Assembly: GCF_035222275.1 (NCBI RefSeq)
Contig: NC_085884.1
Span: 1,364,001 to 1,428,000, forward strand
Direction: 5' to 3'
Length of the DNA: 64,000 nt
From: Podospora bellae-mahoneyi
Taxonomy: Eukaryota; Ascomycota; Sordariomycetes; Sordariales; Podosporaceae
The position numbers were made by a program, and so were the translations under genes. Numbering within the stretch: position 1 is the stretch's first letter; each line of letters opens with the position of its first letter. The notes beneath the pieces were generated by a model. It was not told the origin of the DNA and ran no database searches. It saw nothing but the letters and a program-made list of their open reading frames with translations. Positions 23,142-34,179 of this stretch are shown here, piece by piece.

Positions 23142-24356
23142 TCACCCATCTACCCCCCAAACCCTTCTCAGCCAGCCCGCTAACTCCTCCATCACCAACT
23201 CCGTCTTCTCCTCCGCATCCTTAACCACCTCCTCCTCCCAACCCATCTCCTCCCTCACCTCCCCATGCTCAAACCCGGCCCCAACCCCCGGCACAAGCAC
23301 CCATTTCACCCTCCCCTCCTCAAACCAAAACCTCTCGTCCTCTTTCTCCAACCTTTTCTTAATCCCCCCTTCCGAGTTTATCTCCCTCCTGCTCACCTCC
23401 CCCTTCCCCACCAACCTCCTAGCCAAACCCTCATTCTCCCCAGCCAACCCATCCCTCTCCCCAGCAATAAACCCCCTAAACCCCTCCCCACCCCGCGCAT
23501 AAAAAGGACTAACCAACCCGTCCCTCAGGTCAACCCCATAAGGCACATACCCCCACATCCACGCCCCCTCCTCCCCACCGCCCGCCGCAAGATCCAGCCA
23601 ACCCCCCCAACTGACCACCACCCCCGGGCAACACTCCTCCCTCTTCACCCCCTCAAGCAGCGTCACCGCCATCGCTAGATTCCCCCCCGCACCGAAACCC
23701 AGTATCCCCACCCGTCCCTTCTTCTTCTTACCGTCGTCCACCCCCCTTGGAGACGTTCTGTCTATAGGAAGACTCTCATCCCCCAACGCATCGACCAGCA
23801 AAGCCTCCACGTCGTGCACCGGTGCGGGAAACACCGAAGCAGGGGCTTTGGAGTAGTTCAGCGCTATCACCAAGACGTGGTATTTATCCGCAAATGTCCG
23901 GTTGAACTCGTCGTCATCTCTCGGAGTGCCCAGGACAAAAGGCGCGGCGGCGGAGCCGTGGACTGTGAAGAGAGTTGGGAGGGTGGAGGGGGAGGTTAGG
24001 TCGTAGGAGGAGGGGAAGAAGATACTGCATAACCCAACAGTAAATATCAGCAAAATTCCATGGCATTGGATAGATGGGAAACAGGGAGAGAGGCGGGGGG
24101 TTGGGCAGGGCACATACCGGACAGGCAAATCAGGCCTGCACTCATATCTCTTCACTATATCCGGCCTCGTGGACGGCGGGTAAAAGTACTCCTTCCACTC
24201 CCTGAGCCAGGCCGAAGGAAAAGCTAGCGATTTCGCCGTGTAGATTCGGGAGAGGCGGGTTATCCTCGAGAGGAAAGGGGGTGGTTCGTGGGGCAATGCT
24301 CTACTCGTCGTCGTAGTTGTGTCATTCTGTCCTGACGCTGGCGCAGAGTTGTCCAT
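23142..24356 (-). CDS. alpha/beta-hydrolase-fold-3 family protein lacking the catalytic serine
   Basis: Two exons, 24356-24118 and 24027-23142, give 374 residues. The 90-bp intron (GTATGTG..TTATGCAG) preserves frame, and splicing restores PDLPVRIFFPSSYDL. The fold is recognisable: LPTLFTVHG (residues 95-103), PRDDDEFNRTFADKYHVLVIALNYSKAP (114-141), and FPAPVHDVEA. The oxyanion motif HGGG is replaced by HGSAA at 102-106. The nucleophile elbow GxSxG reads GFGAG at 189-193, so Gly191 replaces the serine. The C-terminal part is Gly/Glu-rich and unusual (GGGEEGAWMW). A hydrolytic function is therefore unlikely, and the protein is either a pseudoenzyme or a decaying gene with an open frame. A start codon 12 bases upstream is also possible. 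Confidence 0.75.
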   Translation of the reverse strand: MDNSAPASGQNDTTTTTSRALPHEPPPFLSRITRLSRIYTAKSLAFPSAWLREWKEYFYPPSTRPDIVKRYECRPDLPVRYVPCPTPRLSPCFPSIQCHGILLIFTVGLCSIFFPSSYDLTSPSTLPTLFTVHGSAAAPFVLGTPRDDDEFNRTFADKYHVLVIALNYSKAPASVFPAPVHDVEALLVDALGDESLPIDRTSPRGVDDGKKKKGRVGILGFGAGGNLAMAVTLLEGVKREECCPGVVVSWGGWLDLAAGGGEEGAWMWGYVPYGVDLRDGLVSPFYARGGEGFRGFIAGERDGLAGENEGLARRLVGKGEVSRREINSEGGIKKRLEKEDERFWFEEGRVKWVLVPGVGAGFEHGEVREEMGWEEEVVKDAEEKTELVMEELAGWLRRVWGVDG

Positions 24357-25393
24357 TTCTTTCTGCAAGTGCTATCGCGCAAAAATATCTCGATCGCGGG
24401 GTATCATAGGTCTCCTTCTTGTTCGTGCGCGGGCGTCGTCAAGTATTCGGGGTTAGGTCCAGGTAGGTAGAGCAAGTTGAGGTAGGTCGTGTCATAACAT
24501 CTACAAGATAATCAAGTCCCAACGATCCAAGACAGGAGAAACGAATCGCACGACAAGATCTCAAACACTGTCCCGCGCCCCTCAAACCAGCTCAGGGTGG
24601 CGGGGAGGGGCAATCACATCGCCTCCAAAGACATTCGACTCACCCAACCCAACCCGGATCACCTACCCGAAATAAAAGTCGGGCGCATGGATAGCCCAAG
24701 GTCGATAAAGACTCCCAGACATGCTGAACAGATCGGGAGACACGTAGTTTCAGCTGATATAGTGCCTGGCGCAAAACATTCCAAGTCTGCAAAGTCTGCG
24801 ACAAGCAAGTTGAGATGCAAGGCACCCACCCGACCGTGCGCAGGGCAGTCTTGGCCACTCAACTCAACTGACAGCAAACCAACCAACCCTCAAGACTCGT
24901 ACGTACTTTTGTAGCTCTGCTTATCCCAGTTGGAGTCACAATCATGAGGAACCAACAGCCCAAAAGGCCAAACACCAAAGCATCTCGTCTCTGCAAAGAG
25001 CTGTGAACTGGAAAAGAAGACAATAAAGCCCATGTTCGAAATCCAGGAACGCGCGCCAAGAACCCCACCGTCGATCACCGCCCACCGGCCCGCGGCTCCA
25101 CTCCACATCCACATGCCCACTTCCAAAAGCGCTGGCGAGGCGAGCCTGGCCAGAACACCACCCGACATGATGACATAAAAACAAACATCAATTCCACTAC
25201 AAATACAAGTACGTGCTCAAAAAGATCGCAAACTCCATCCCCCATCCTCCGTCGTCACTCAACTCATCACAACCGACCACCTCTAGGGTACCTCTTGTAT
25301 GCCATGCCCCCCTCCCCCATGCTACCGTTCATGCATGCACCCATCACTCGTCCCAAAATGCAAGCATCATCATACCTGGTATATTCCCCTGAC
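24357..25393. other. intergenic, no gene recognised
   Basis: Holds the promoter of the hydrolase-like gene and the 3' region of the SAPS gene. Only short open frames on both strands. Confidence 0.45.
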
Positions 25394-28300
25394 CTAATGC
25401 ACTCCCGGTCCCTTATGCACAATGATCTCCTCCCCACCCACATCATCGTCGTCCGGGTCCTCGATACTCGTTCTCCTCTTCGCCTCCACCGCCCTGTTGA
25501 TCTTCTGCCCATCCTCTCCAATGACGCCCTCATCCTCTTCCTTGCCAAGTTCCACCGGCTCCTCGGTGATGGCATTGGCAGGAGAAGATGACGACGACGT
25601 CGACGCCCCCTGCTCGCCCTCTGTCCTCTTCTCTTGCTCCTTCTCCTTCTCCTTGTTCGCACCGAAGCCTTGACCCCCAAAAGGCCACAAGCTGCCAAAC
25701 GAGCTCTTGGCAGCACTGGGGTGAAGAGCCATGGGCTTGACAAGAATCTTCTCCCTGGCAGGATCGATCCCGCTGACCATGGCTCCCGACGACTGAACCT
25801 CGGGCATGGCGAAATCACCAAACTCCTCGTCGTCAATGTCGTCTTCGTGGACGGCATCATCCGAATCGTCAGTGTCATCCCGCCCGTCGCCGAAGCGTTC
25901 CTTCTCTTGATTCTCATTATCGCCTTGTCTCCTGCTTGAACTGCGACCGCCAACGACACCTCTCCACCACGAACCTCTGTTCCACGCCGAGCTGCTTGCG
26001 CCTCCCTCGTCCTCGGCATTGTCGAGGTTGTCCTCGTCGCTGCTATTGTCCTCGTCGTCACCATCATCGTCAAACGGGTTGCGCAGTCGCTCGTTTGCTG
26101 ACAGGCTGGGAAGGGTGAAGGCATCTGAAGTCCCGTCGTCCATGTTGGACGAGCTTCCTTCCTGCCCGCCATTCTCCGCAGCCGCAGCCGCATTCCGCTT
26201 GGCTAGGCGAGCCGCCAGCTGCATACGGGCTCTAGACGGCATAATGTTGAGAGGTGGTGGAGGTGGCGGCGGTGGCGGGATCGATGGTGGGTTCAAGGAA
26301 TTGGACGAGTTGGCATTCAACGGATCGGTATACGCACGAAACTGAAAGCCAAGCCAGGGTTAGCACTTTGTCTGCAAAAGGTTGTGATGGCAACACAGGG
26401 GAGAAGGGGCCGTATTGGTTTGGACAGGTAGGTCTGGAAAAGTGGAAAAGGAACCCTCAACGTGGCTCAAAGGCAAACGGTATGGAAATTGAAAGGGGGG
26501 ACCGACTCGCGCCACTTGTATGCCAAGGAAAATAAGGATAGGAGAACCGGAGAGCCAAAAGACTTTTGGAAACCATAGTACCGGGGAACCCCGCTCGTCT
26601 AGCGCTTGCTCAAAATGCCTTGTAATCCTCTGTCAAGAAAAAAAAGATGCAAATATCGCCAAAGAACCCCTTGATACCCAACTCTTTTCCACTCTTCCTT
26701 CCCAATCACTCTGACGTGTCCATGGATTCATCAAGCCCTCGGGTGCGGGCGTCGATCATGCTCTGGATGAATAGACTGAGAACCTTGTCGTCCTCTGTGC
26801 ATGGGTTGGGCCCATCCCGACTGTCTAGCACGTGGTCGTATGGAGGATCACGGCTTCCGGTGTCGTCTGGAACGTCCCTCGCCACAGACCCATGTTGCCT
26901 GATATCCCCAAAGCCCAGGGCCTCGTTGTGGGCAGCCTCTTCTTCGTCAAACGCCGATGTGTTAGGACTGGTAGTTTGGTCGTCGCTCTCATGCCCTTCT
27001 CCGTAATCTGACCCTTCCGAGTCACTCGACTCGGCCCGTGCACCGAATCGGTAGCCGCCTCTCAGAGAATCCCCATACCCCCACGGCACCTCGGTGATGC
27101 TAGAACGGTCCTCTGGAGGATCAAGCAACCCACTTGGGAGAAAATACTGCACACTAACAAAATCTTCACCAACCTCGTTATTGACATCCTCCTCGCTCTC
27201 TTGCTCCTCGTCCTCGTCCTCATCGCTCGAGCTACCGAAACCGCTCATCATGGTACCACTGCTGATCCCAAACGGCGAGGCACCGGCACCGGACCCGTCA
27301 CCCAAGTCTGACCCGCCACCCAGGCCAGCCTCGGCAAGAGTGTTGGAGTTGTTTCCCCCCAGCCCGATTGAGCTCAGTCCGTTGAGGCCGACGCCCACCA
27401 AACTAGACTGGGCGGCCCGGTTGCTCATAGCAACCTCGGGCCTGACCCCTCCAAGAATGGCATTATCACGCTCGCGAGTTTCAGCAAGCGCGCCCTCAAC
27501 GTAGTTGATCCAATCCTGCGCCATGACCTTGTCCAAGACAACCTCGCTGAGCAGCTCGGGGGGGTGACGCTCCGTGAACTTGACCACTTCCTCGGCGATC
27601 AGCGTCAAATGGCCCATGTAACCCATACGTGTCTTGTGTTGAGCCTGCGACTCTTCACTGGCGAGCTGACCGTTGATGATTTGGTTGGTGATGTCGGCAG
27701 CCTCGAAGAGACTGATGGCCAGCGTCGGGTTAAAACCGCGATCCATAGGGCCGTTGAACACCTGCTGCACGATATCGTAGACAACATTGTGAAGGAAGTT
27801 GTTCCAAGGGTACTTGAAGAAGAACCGAAGGATGGTGGGCACCACTTCCTGACGAACAAACTGCATCTTGAGATAGTCGCCGACCACCGGCCGGGGGGCG
27901 GTTGAGGCTCCCTCGGCAGGAGTGGCGCTGTCGCTGGCGGGGGCAATGATGATGGAAATTTCCCCCGTGGTCTCATTGGCGTTGGCGCCGGCAGGTGAAT
28001 CCTCAGCAGCTTCGGCCTTTGGTGGCGATGGCGATGGCTCTGACGTTAGCTCAGTCTTATCTTTGGCCTCCTCACCCTTGGCGGTAGCACTGGAAAATAA
28101 AGGAGCCGGCGTGTCACCAGGGTGGGGAGACAACGTATCAGCAGCATCAAGAGCCTTGGGGACGGAGGACTCGGTGCTCAACGCAGGTAATTCCGCCGTG
28201 GAGATTTCCTTGCTCTTGTCCGAAGTTTGCGGCTCTTTTTCGTCAGTCACTGGTTTGGGTGGGCTCTGTTGATCCTTGCTTGCACCAGTTTGAGCTGCCT

Positions 28301-29998
28301 TTTTGGTGGGCGACAGAGGCGCGACGACCAGATCAGGATCCTCGAAGGCCGGTGGTGACTCCGCTCTCTTTTCCGCGTCAAGCTCCTTAAAGTTCAGCCT
28401 TGGTGAGCTGAGTGGCTCATCAACAAAGTCCGCGTCGTCCTTTTCAAGCATGGAAAATGTTGGGGCTTGGGTAGGCGCAGGGGCATCCGGGAGCTCCAAA
28501 ACATCGTCCGAGGTGTCATGGCTCACTTCCTCAAACCCATCGTCATCGGCAGATATGTTCATGACCTCAAGCTTCCGCCTCTCCTCAGCAGGCGATGACA
28601 GCGACGTGCGCATCGTCAGATCCTCGGTCGATGATGGCGTGTCATCAACCCCACGAGCAGGGATCAAACGGCCCTCTTCTCTCAACCGTTGTCGCTGAGC
28701 GTCACGGGCAGCAATAAACTGCTCAGAACCAACCTCGTTCAAGAGGCCCATGTTACTGCAGTGCAAAAGTTCTGCCATTAGCTCGCAGGTCTTGAAGCGA
28801 TCAAAGCCAAGGGGTTCGATCTTATCGCCGAAAGTGGAGGAAAGACGTTCTTTTTGTGCCGTCGAGTTCATGATCAGGCTCATGAAATCTGGAACGTGGT
28901 CGGCAAAGAGGCGAAGAAGGGTTCCGAGATAAATGGGGTCGCGACACGACGGAGGAGCGTTGGCGTCGACGCCTTCGGGATCATAATCCGAGTTGTTTTT
29001 GCGAATGACCTCAATGATGATGCCGACACCGCACGTGAGTGGGTTGCCACCCCCCAGCATGTACTGGATCAACTGTTCGACACAAGGGCGGGAGACCAGC
29101 TGTCTTGTCAGCTCGTTCGGACCGATACACGTCTGTTCGTTTTGGGAAGCGTTGGCTGAGACAGTAATGATGGCTTTGATGAAGTCGGCGGCCGATGTTT
29201 GGGTGGCCCAGCTGTGCTCTGGTCCGAGGAAGGAGAGAAGAGTTGGCATCACGTTCTGGGTATATAGCCACTGCAGAAAGGTCACTGTCAGTCATTTCCC
29301 CCCCTCGCGAGCTTGACATGTCATACCTCAACAACGCCTTGGCCGCTCTCTGTGCGCTCCAAGCTGATGATCTTCAACAGCAGATCCATGATCATGGGGC
29401 AGTCCACATGTCTCAAAATATCGGCAATGGCTCCCTCAAACGACTTGAGAAGGTCCAGCATTTCTTCCGTCTTTTTATCGAAGAGAGACTCGTTTACTTT
29501 GGTGAAGTAGCTGGCCTGCAAAGGATCAAGCGGCGTCGGCCTCTTGAGGAACTCCCAGAAATTCCGGAGGAGGGGTCTGCTTTCCATAAGAGCCTCGTGG
29601 ATAGAGTAGTTGTCTGAGGACAGTATTTCGGCCGCCACGAAAGCGCATCGATTGCGCTTCTTTTCATTTTCCTCCTGGCCGCTGGGCTCGGTCGCTCGTG
29701 ATGACGACCGAGACCTGGTGGTGGGAAAAACAGGTGGCCTTCCGATCTCGTCATCCTCTTGCTCCTCCTCCTCATCGGCATCTGGCGCCGCGACAGGTTC
29801 GAGCTTTGGCGCTACTACATATTGAAGAAGCTTCTCAAGCACCTGCTGCTCGCGCAGGTATTCAACGAGTTTGGGATTGTGCTGCTTAAGCTCTTGGATG
29901 AGGTCGCTTTCATCGAGAAGCTCCTCTAGTTGAAAGGACTCTTTCTCGAGGATCGTATCGATGGCCGAGACGTTGTAACCGCCGAACCTCCAAAACAT
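25394..29998 (-). CDS. SAPS-domain Sit4-associated phosphatase regulatory protein
   Basis: Exon 1 (29998-29327) begins MFWRFGGYNVSAIDTIL, the hallmark N-terminus of fungal Sit4-associated proteins. An intron (GTATGA..CTGCAG) joins exon 2 (29270 to about 26709) in frame at WLYTQNVMPTLLSFLGP. The SAPS helical repeats (about residues 1-420, then VVPTILRFFFKYPWNNFLHN) bind a PP6/Sit4-type phosphatase. Acidic and Ser-rich stretches follow. A last exon (26341-25394) begins after TTTCAG and has no ATG of its own. It carries RARMQLAARLA, the acidic EEFGDFAMPE and a C-terminus ending EEIIVHKG, as in orthologues. The junction between exon 2 and the last exon (about 370 bp) could not be resolved in frame. 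The role is control of Sit4/PP6 in cell cycle and nutrient signalling, inferred from the family. Confidence 0.88.
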
Positions 29999-31288
29999 GG
30001 TGGCTGTTGGCTCCAAGGCAGGTTGTGATGTGTTGTGATCAAGTGGGGTGTCGCGCAAAAGGGGCCGAGGGAAGCGATGCGTGCCCAATCGGCAGGCGGC
30101 TGTGTGTATTTCTGGTGTCCGAGAAAGCTGCAGCGACAGAAAAAGCGCAGCGGAAACGGACGGGTATCTTAATGTCTAGTATCTGACGAAGAAGGAGAGG
30201 GTTAGCTTGCTGGCTGCCCTGGCCAAGATAATCGGGGAGGGTTGCCGAAGCCTCGTGGTGGGGTGGACAAACAACAGCACAATGTGCGATGCGAAGTCCA
30301 AGCGGGTAGGGTGTCGCAGCATGTGAAGAGGAGGCCTTGGCTAAAGTGTGTCCTATACACCACCCGGCGATATGATGTAGCTTGCTGGTGAGAGGAGTAG
30401 GTGGACAAGTGGTGGTGGCCCAAAGCCGGCGTCGGAAGACACGAGGAGGGGAAGATTGGGGGACAGGAGTTGGAGGCCCAAACGTACAGAAATTTCCTTG
30501 AATGCAAATAATGGTACAGGGGACGAGGTAGCCGACGTTCGGAAGAAAAGGGTTCTATTGTAATCAGCGTCGCCGGCTCCTGCGGCTGGGCTTCTGTGAG
30601 GTTTGTGTCGTCGGTTGATGCGATGGGAAGCTCTTGAATGTGTCGAAATGAGAAATGAGGTCGACCCAGCGGCTGTCCCCCTCCCTAGGGTGCCTGCGGC
30701 TGCCCGCCCACCGCCCAGCCAGCCAAGGACGCGCTGAGAGGGTGGGTTGAAAGGCTCTGATTGGCCAGAAACAGCTCCATCAACGGCACCTCAAGAAAGA
30801 CGCTTGGACCAGCTCCAACACCGGTTAGGTTAGACCTCGACATCCAGATTGGCACGTGGTGAGCGTTATGTAGGCATTTCCATCCTGCATGACAGATGGC
30901 TCCAGGACGCCTACCAGGCCCAGACACTCGTTCATGTATGTACAAAAGAACAACGACCACTTCCAATATGCCACGTTTTGATGTTTGAGAGCCTGGGAGC
31001 TCAAGGTGGTGAGTGCAGTTTCATCATCTCGACCCCCACGGCCTGGACACTTCGAACGCTCGGGCCATGTTTCGCGAGTCTCCCACCTCAACTCTAGACG
31101 TCATCAGATGATCAAGTACTACCTCGCCGTGAAGACCTGATCTAGTTGAAGTCGATCACTTGGCTTCATCTGCCACGCACCCGTCATGGCAAATGCCTCT
31201 GACTGCTATCCGTCTGTCACCTAGGGCAGTTGTCATCGAGCAGTATCATGAAGAAGGCATAAGTGACAAGCCAGCATAGCATCGATGC
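29999..31288. other. 5' region of the SAPS gene and 3' flank of GH79; no gene recognised
   Basis: About 1.3 kb. It probably holds the SAPS gene leader and promoter. No supported coding region. Confidence 0.4.
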
Positions 31289-32848
31289 TTACTCAAATGT
31301 CAACAAGACTGCCTCACTATCCCGAACCGACAATTTTCCTCGCGCTTCCAAACTTTCTTCAGCCACTTGGCCCACAGCAACACCATTCTTAAACGACTGC
31401 CCAGCCCACGTCACCTTGGCAGCGTCTTTCTCATCCACCGATGGAGCAGTCATACGCTTAACCGTCGCCCCTCTATGAGCCCCTAAATCCAACACAACCT
31501 CCCGTCTTTGCTCCTGCTGTCCAGCATAATACAGCTTCAAATTCAAGGCCACTATCTTGGTTACCCTTGTACCAGCAGCATCAAATATCGCATACGCCGA
31601 AAACTCCCTCTCTGCAATCCCCCGGGGCGTCTTTAGCGCAGCAATCCTCCCCCCTTCACTCAGTGCCTCCACCACCAGCAGCTGACTGACAAACACCGGC
31701 AACACCCTCGCCTCGCCCCTCTTGGTCGAGTTGATCGGGTACAATAACGAATAGCTGCTAAATCCCGGCGTCCCATCATCTCCAGGCGTGTTCAGCTGCT
31801 GGTTACTCTGGAACACCAACGTTGCCCCCTGGTGCAAATGCACGCTTGTCGCGTTTCTCACGGCGTATATCAGCTCCACGTCTGCCGTCCACAGCGCCTG
31901 TGCAAACGAGTCTGATACTCCTGGTTTTCCGCTACAAGCAATCGAGTTGAACTCCCCGATCACCCACTCACCCTTTTGCTGCATGGCTAGCTTGGCAGAA
32001 GGGTAGATTTCATGGTCGGCGTAGCGGAGTAGGTCGGTGTGGTTGAGGATGTTCGGGATTGTAGCCAATCGCTCACGAGCGGGGTCACAAGTTGCAAACG
32101 CGTACGAGTGGATGGAGTACTGCGAGACTTGGCCGGTGTTGTTGATGCCGGCCGGGATGAGGTCTGCTGGACGGACCTTGAGAGGGGTGATGTCGGTTGT
32201 TGCGCTTGATGCCCACCATTTTCCGCTGCTGTGGCCAGTCCGGTTGCCACCCAGAGCACTGTTGATCTGACTAACAAATGAGAGCCATTGATCGACGTAA
32301 GCCTTCGTGCTTCCCTGCCAGCGAGAGGTTGGATAGTTTGTGGGCTCGTTGCCTAGCTCATAGTGGATGATCTTGTCTTTCTGGAGGTTGTAGGATGCGA
32401 GGGCAAGGTCTGTGGCTATGGGGACAGAGTTGTTGCCAAAGTTGAGAGTAGAGACGAACGTGGTGCCCTCGGGGAAGTTGTCCCAGGAGCGGTAGAAGGC
32501 CGGCCCGATGGTGGTTCGGTAGATGCCTCCTTTGCTGTTCTCAGTGCGGACAACAGATGTTTTCTGAGAAGGGTCAAATATCATGCTGTCCATTGTGATG
32601 CCTCCCGCCCTGATGATGGGACGAGCACCGCGCTCGTGGAGGTGGTTGAGGAGGGTGTACGTCAGGTTGCGGGGGGCGTCTGGTTCGCCGAAGAACTCGA
32701 CCCAGAAGGCCGGCTCGAAGGAGTAACTGACGAACTGCGGCACATGTGACTGCGAGATTGAAGATGCGGGAACAAGGCTTAGTGAGGTATTCACTGCTGA
32801 CGCCCCTGCCAGCAATGATGCTGCAGTTATTTTCATGGACGTGATCAT
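31289..32848 (-). CDS. GH79 beta-glucuronidase-like glycoside hydrolase
   Basis: Single exon, 519 residues, with a signal peptide in the first 19 residues (KITAASLLAGASA). A (beta/alpha)8 catalytic domain follows. The acid/base glutamate is Glu168 in YELGNEPTNY. The nucleophile is Glu299 in WVIGEFNSIACSG. Both motifs and the surrounding RAGGITMDSM and HSYAF segments are typical of fungal GH79. A C-terminal beta-sandwich domain begins near residue 400. Many N-glycosylation sites (NLT, NNS, NRT, NHT, NAT) fit secretion. Family members release glucuronic or 4-O-methylglucuronic acid from arabinogalactan or related glycans. It lies 1.3 kb upstream of the condensation-domain gene, in the opposite orientation, and has no obvious role in that pathway. 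Confidence 0.92.
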   Translation of the reverse strand: MITSMKITAASLLAGASAVNTSLSLVPASSISQSHVPQFVSYSFEPAFWVEFFGEPDAPRNLTYTLLNHLHERGARPIIRAGGITMDSMIFDPSQKTSVVRTENSKGGIYRTTIGPAFYRSWDNFPEGTTFVSTLNFGNNSVPIATDLALASYNLQKDKIIHYELGNEPTNYPTSRWQGSTKAYVDQWLSFVSQINSALGGNRTGHSSGKWWASSATTDITPLKVRPADLIPAGINNTGQVSQYSIHSYAFATCDPARERLATIPNILNHTDLLRYADHEIYPSAKLAMQQKGEWVIGEFNSIACSGKPGVSDSFAQALWTADVELIYAVRNATSVHLHQGATLVFQSNQQLNTPGDDGTPGFSSYSLLYPINSTKRGEARVLPVFVSQLLVVEALSEGGRIAALKTPRGIAEREFSAYAIFDAAGTRVTKIVALNLKLYYAGQQEQRREVVLDLGAHRGATVKRMTAPSVDEKDAAKVTWAGQSFKNGVAVGQVAEESLEARGKLSVRDSEAVLLTFE

Positions 32849-34179
32849 ATGGGGTTGACGAGCTGTAGGGATAAAAACACAAGTGTGATGGGTTAGAACA
32901 TCCCAGTAAATTCATCCATAGGTGCCTACCCGTCTCCTCATATATCTGCCTTTCCCTGGAGGGGCACTGGCAAGCGCTCGGTTAAGATTGATAGACTTCA
33001 TTTTTGCTTATTTCCCATGATGCGGGGTCCTCTTCCCACTCTGCGCGGAGATGATCCGGGTATGTTGCGATTGCAACCTTCTCCAAGTGCGAGATGCCAT
33101 CATGACCATCTTTTCAAAGGGCAGCACGATATGTTGGGATTCCTTGTTACCCTGTGCCTCCTCTTATAACCTGAACCATGGGGTTTTAAACTGGCTTATC
33201 TGGGCTCTAGTCTACCCACCTCGCTCAGAATTAAAGCTTTGCTCACCGTCCTTATGGTTAGGTAGTTTGGCTCGCTCATGATCTATTCACCGTGACGGCT
33301 TCCTTACTCGCTGCTGGCGGCACTCTTAGTGTATCTGGGATAATACGTTTTTCCCTTCCTTGAAGTTTCAAGTTCGAGACAAACAGTCATAGTCAATGTA
33401 CTGGTGTCCCACACTTTCTCACAGGGTACAGTTCCCGACAAGTGGGCAAGACAGTGGAACACTTTTTCTTCCGGGTGAAAAAAAGGCGGCGTACCCAGCG
33501 GGTGTGCCCAACTGTTTCAATACCCGTCGGCAATATTTCTATTATCCAGTAGGAAAATCGCCGTTAACAACGGAGACTGGACTATGAACGTCGAGGCCAT
33601 TGAGGCAACAGTTCAAGTTGCAATGACCAACTACCACTCTCCGCCACCTCAGCCGCACACCCAAGATTACACATATGTGGCTGTGAATGAGGAAATTCTG
33701 AAGAGCAAGAGCGGAGGGCAGGCAAGACTGGAATGTGGGGTTTGGTACTAGACTGGGGGAAAATGGCAAGGCCATTAATGGCCCAGCTGATGACTCCCAC
33801 CATGGCCCCCGACCTTCCGCTCAACCGACCTAGCAGACACATCTCCAGCTAAGTGTGGTCCGGCTCGGCCGTATGCCCCCAAGTAAATTGGGTGCTTGTG
33901 GAGAGACAGATGTAAGACCGGGACAAACCTTCCCGCTAATACAACCTTGGTCTGCATGTTGATCTTTGCCAAGGTACAAGGATACCTACCTATCGTTCGT
34001 TACTCACACCCCCCTAGCCACGCAACCCACCCGACCACCATAGCATCTCGACCTGCAAGTGACACAGGTACACGTCTTACCCCGAGGCTAGTCAGTGGAC
34101 ATAATTAGCAGTGTTTGGCATCCTCGCCCGTCTTTCCAGCCTTCTCCTCTACCAGCACGACATACGAAAAACAGCAAAA
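32849..34179. other. divergent promoter region between GH79 and condensation-domain genes
   Basis: 1.33 kb between two divergent start codons, so two promoters are expected. Only short frames, without family signal. Confidence 0.5.

Noticed and set aside
24597-25184. Several overlapping short open frames as a small gene
   Set aside because: No frame has a signal peptide, domain or splice pattern, and all are comparable in quality on both strands.
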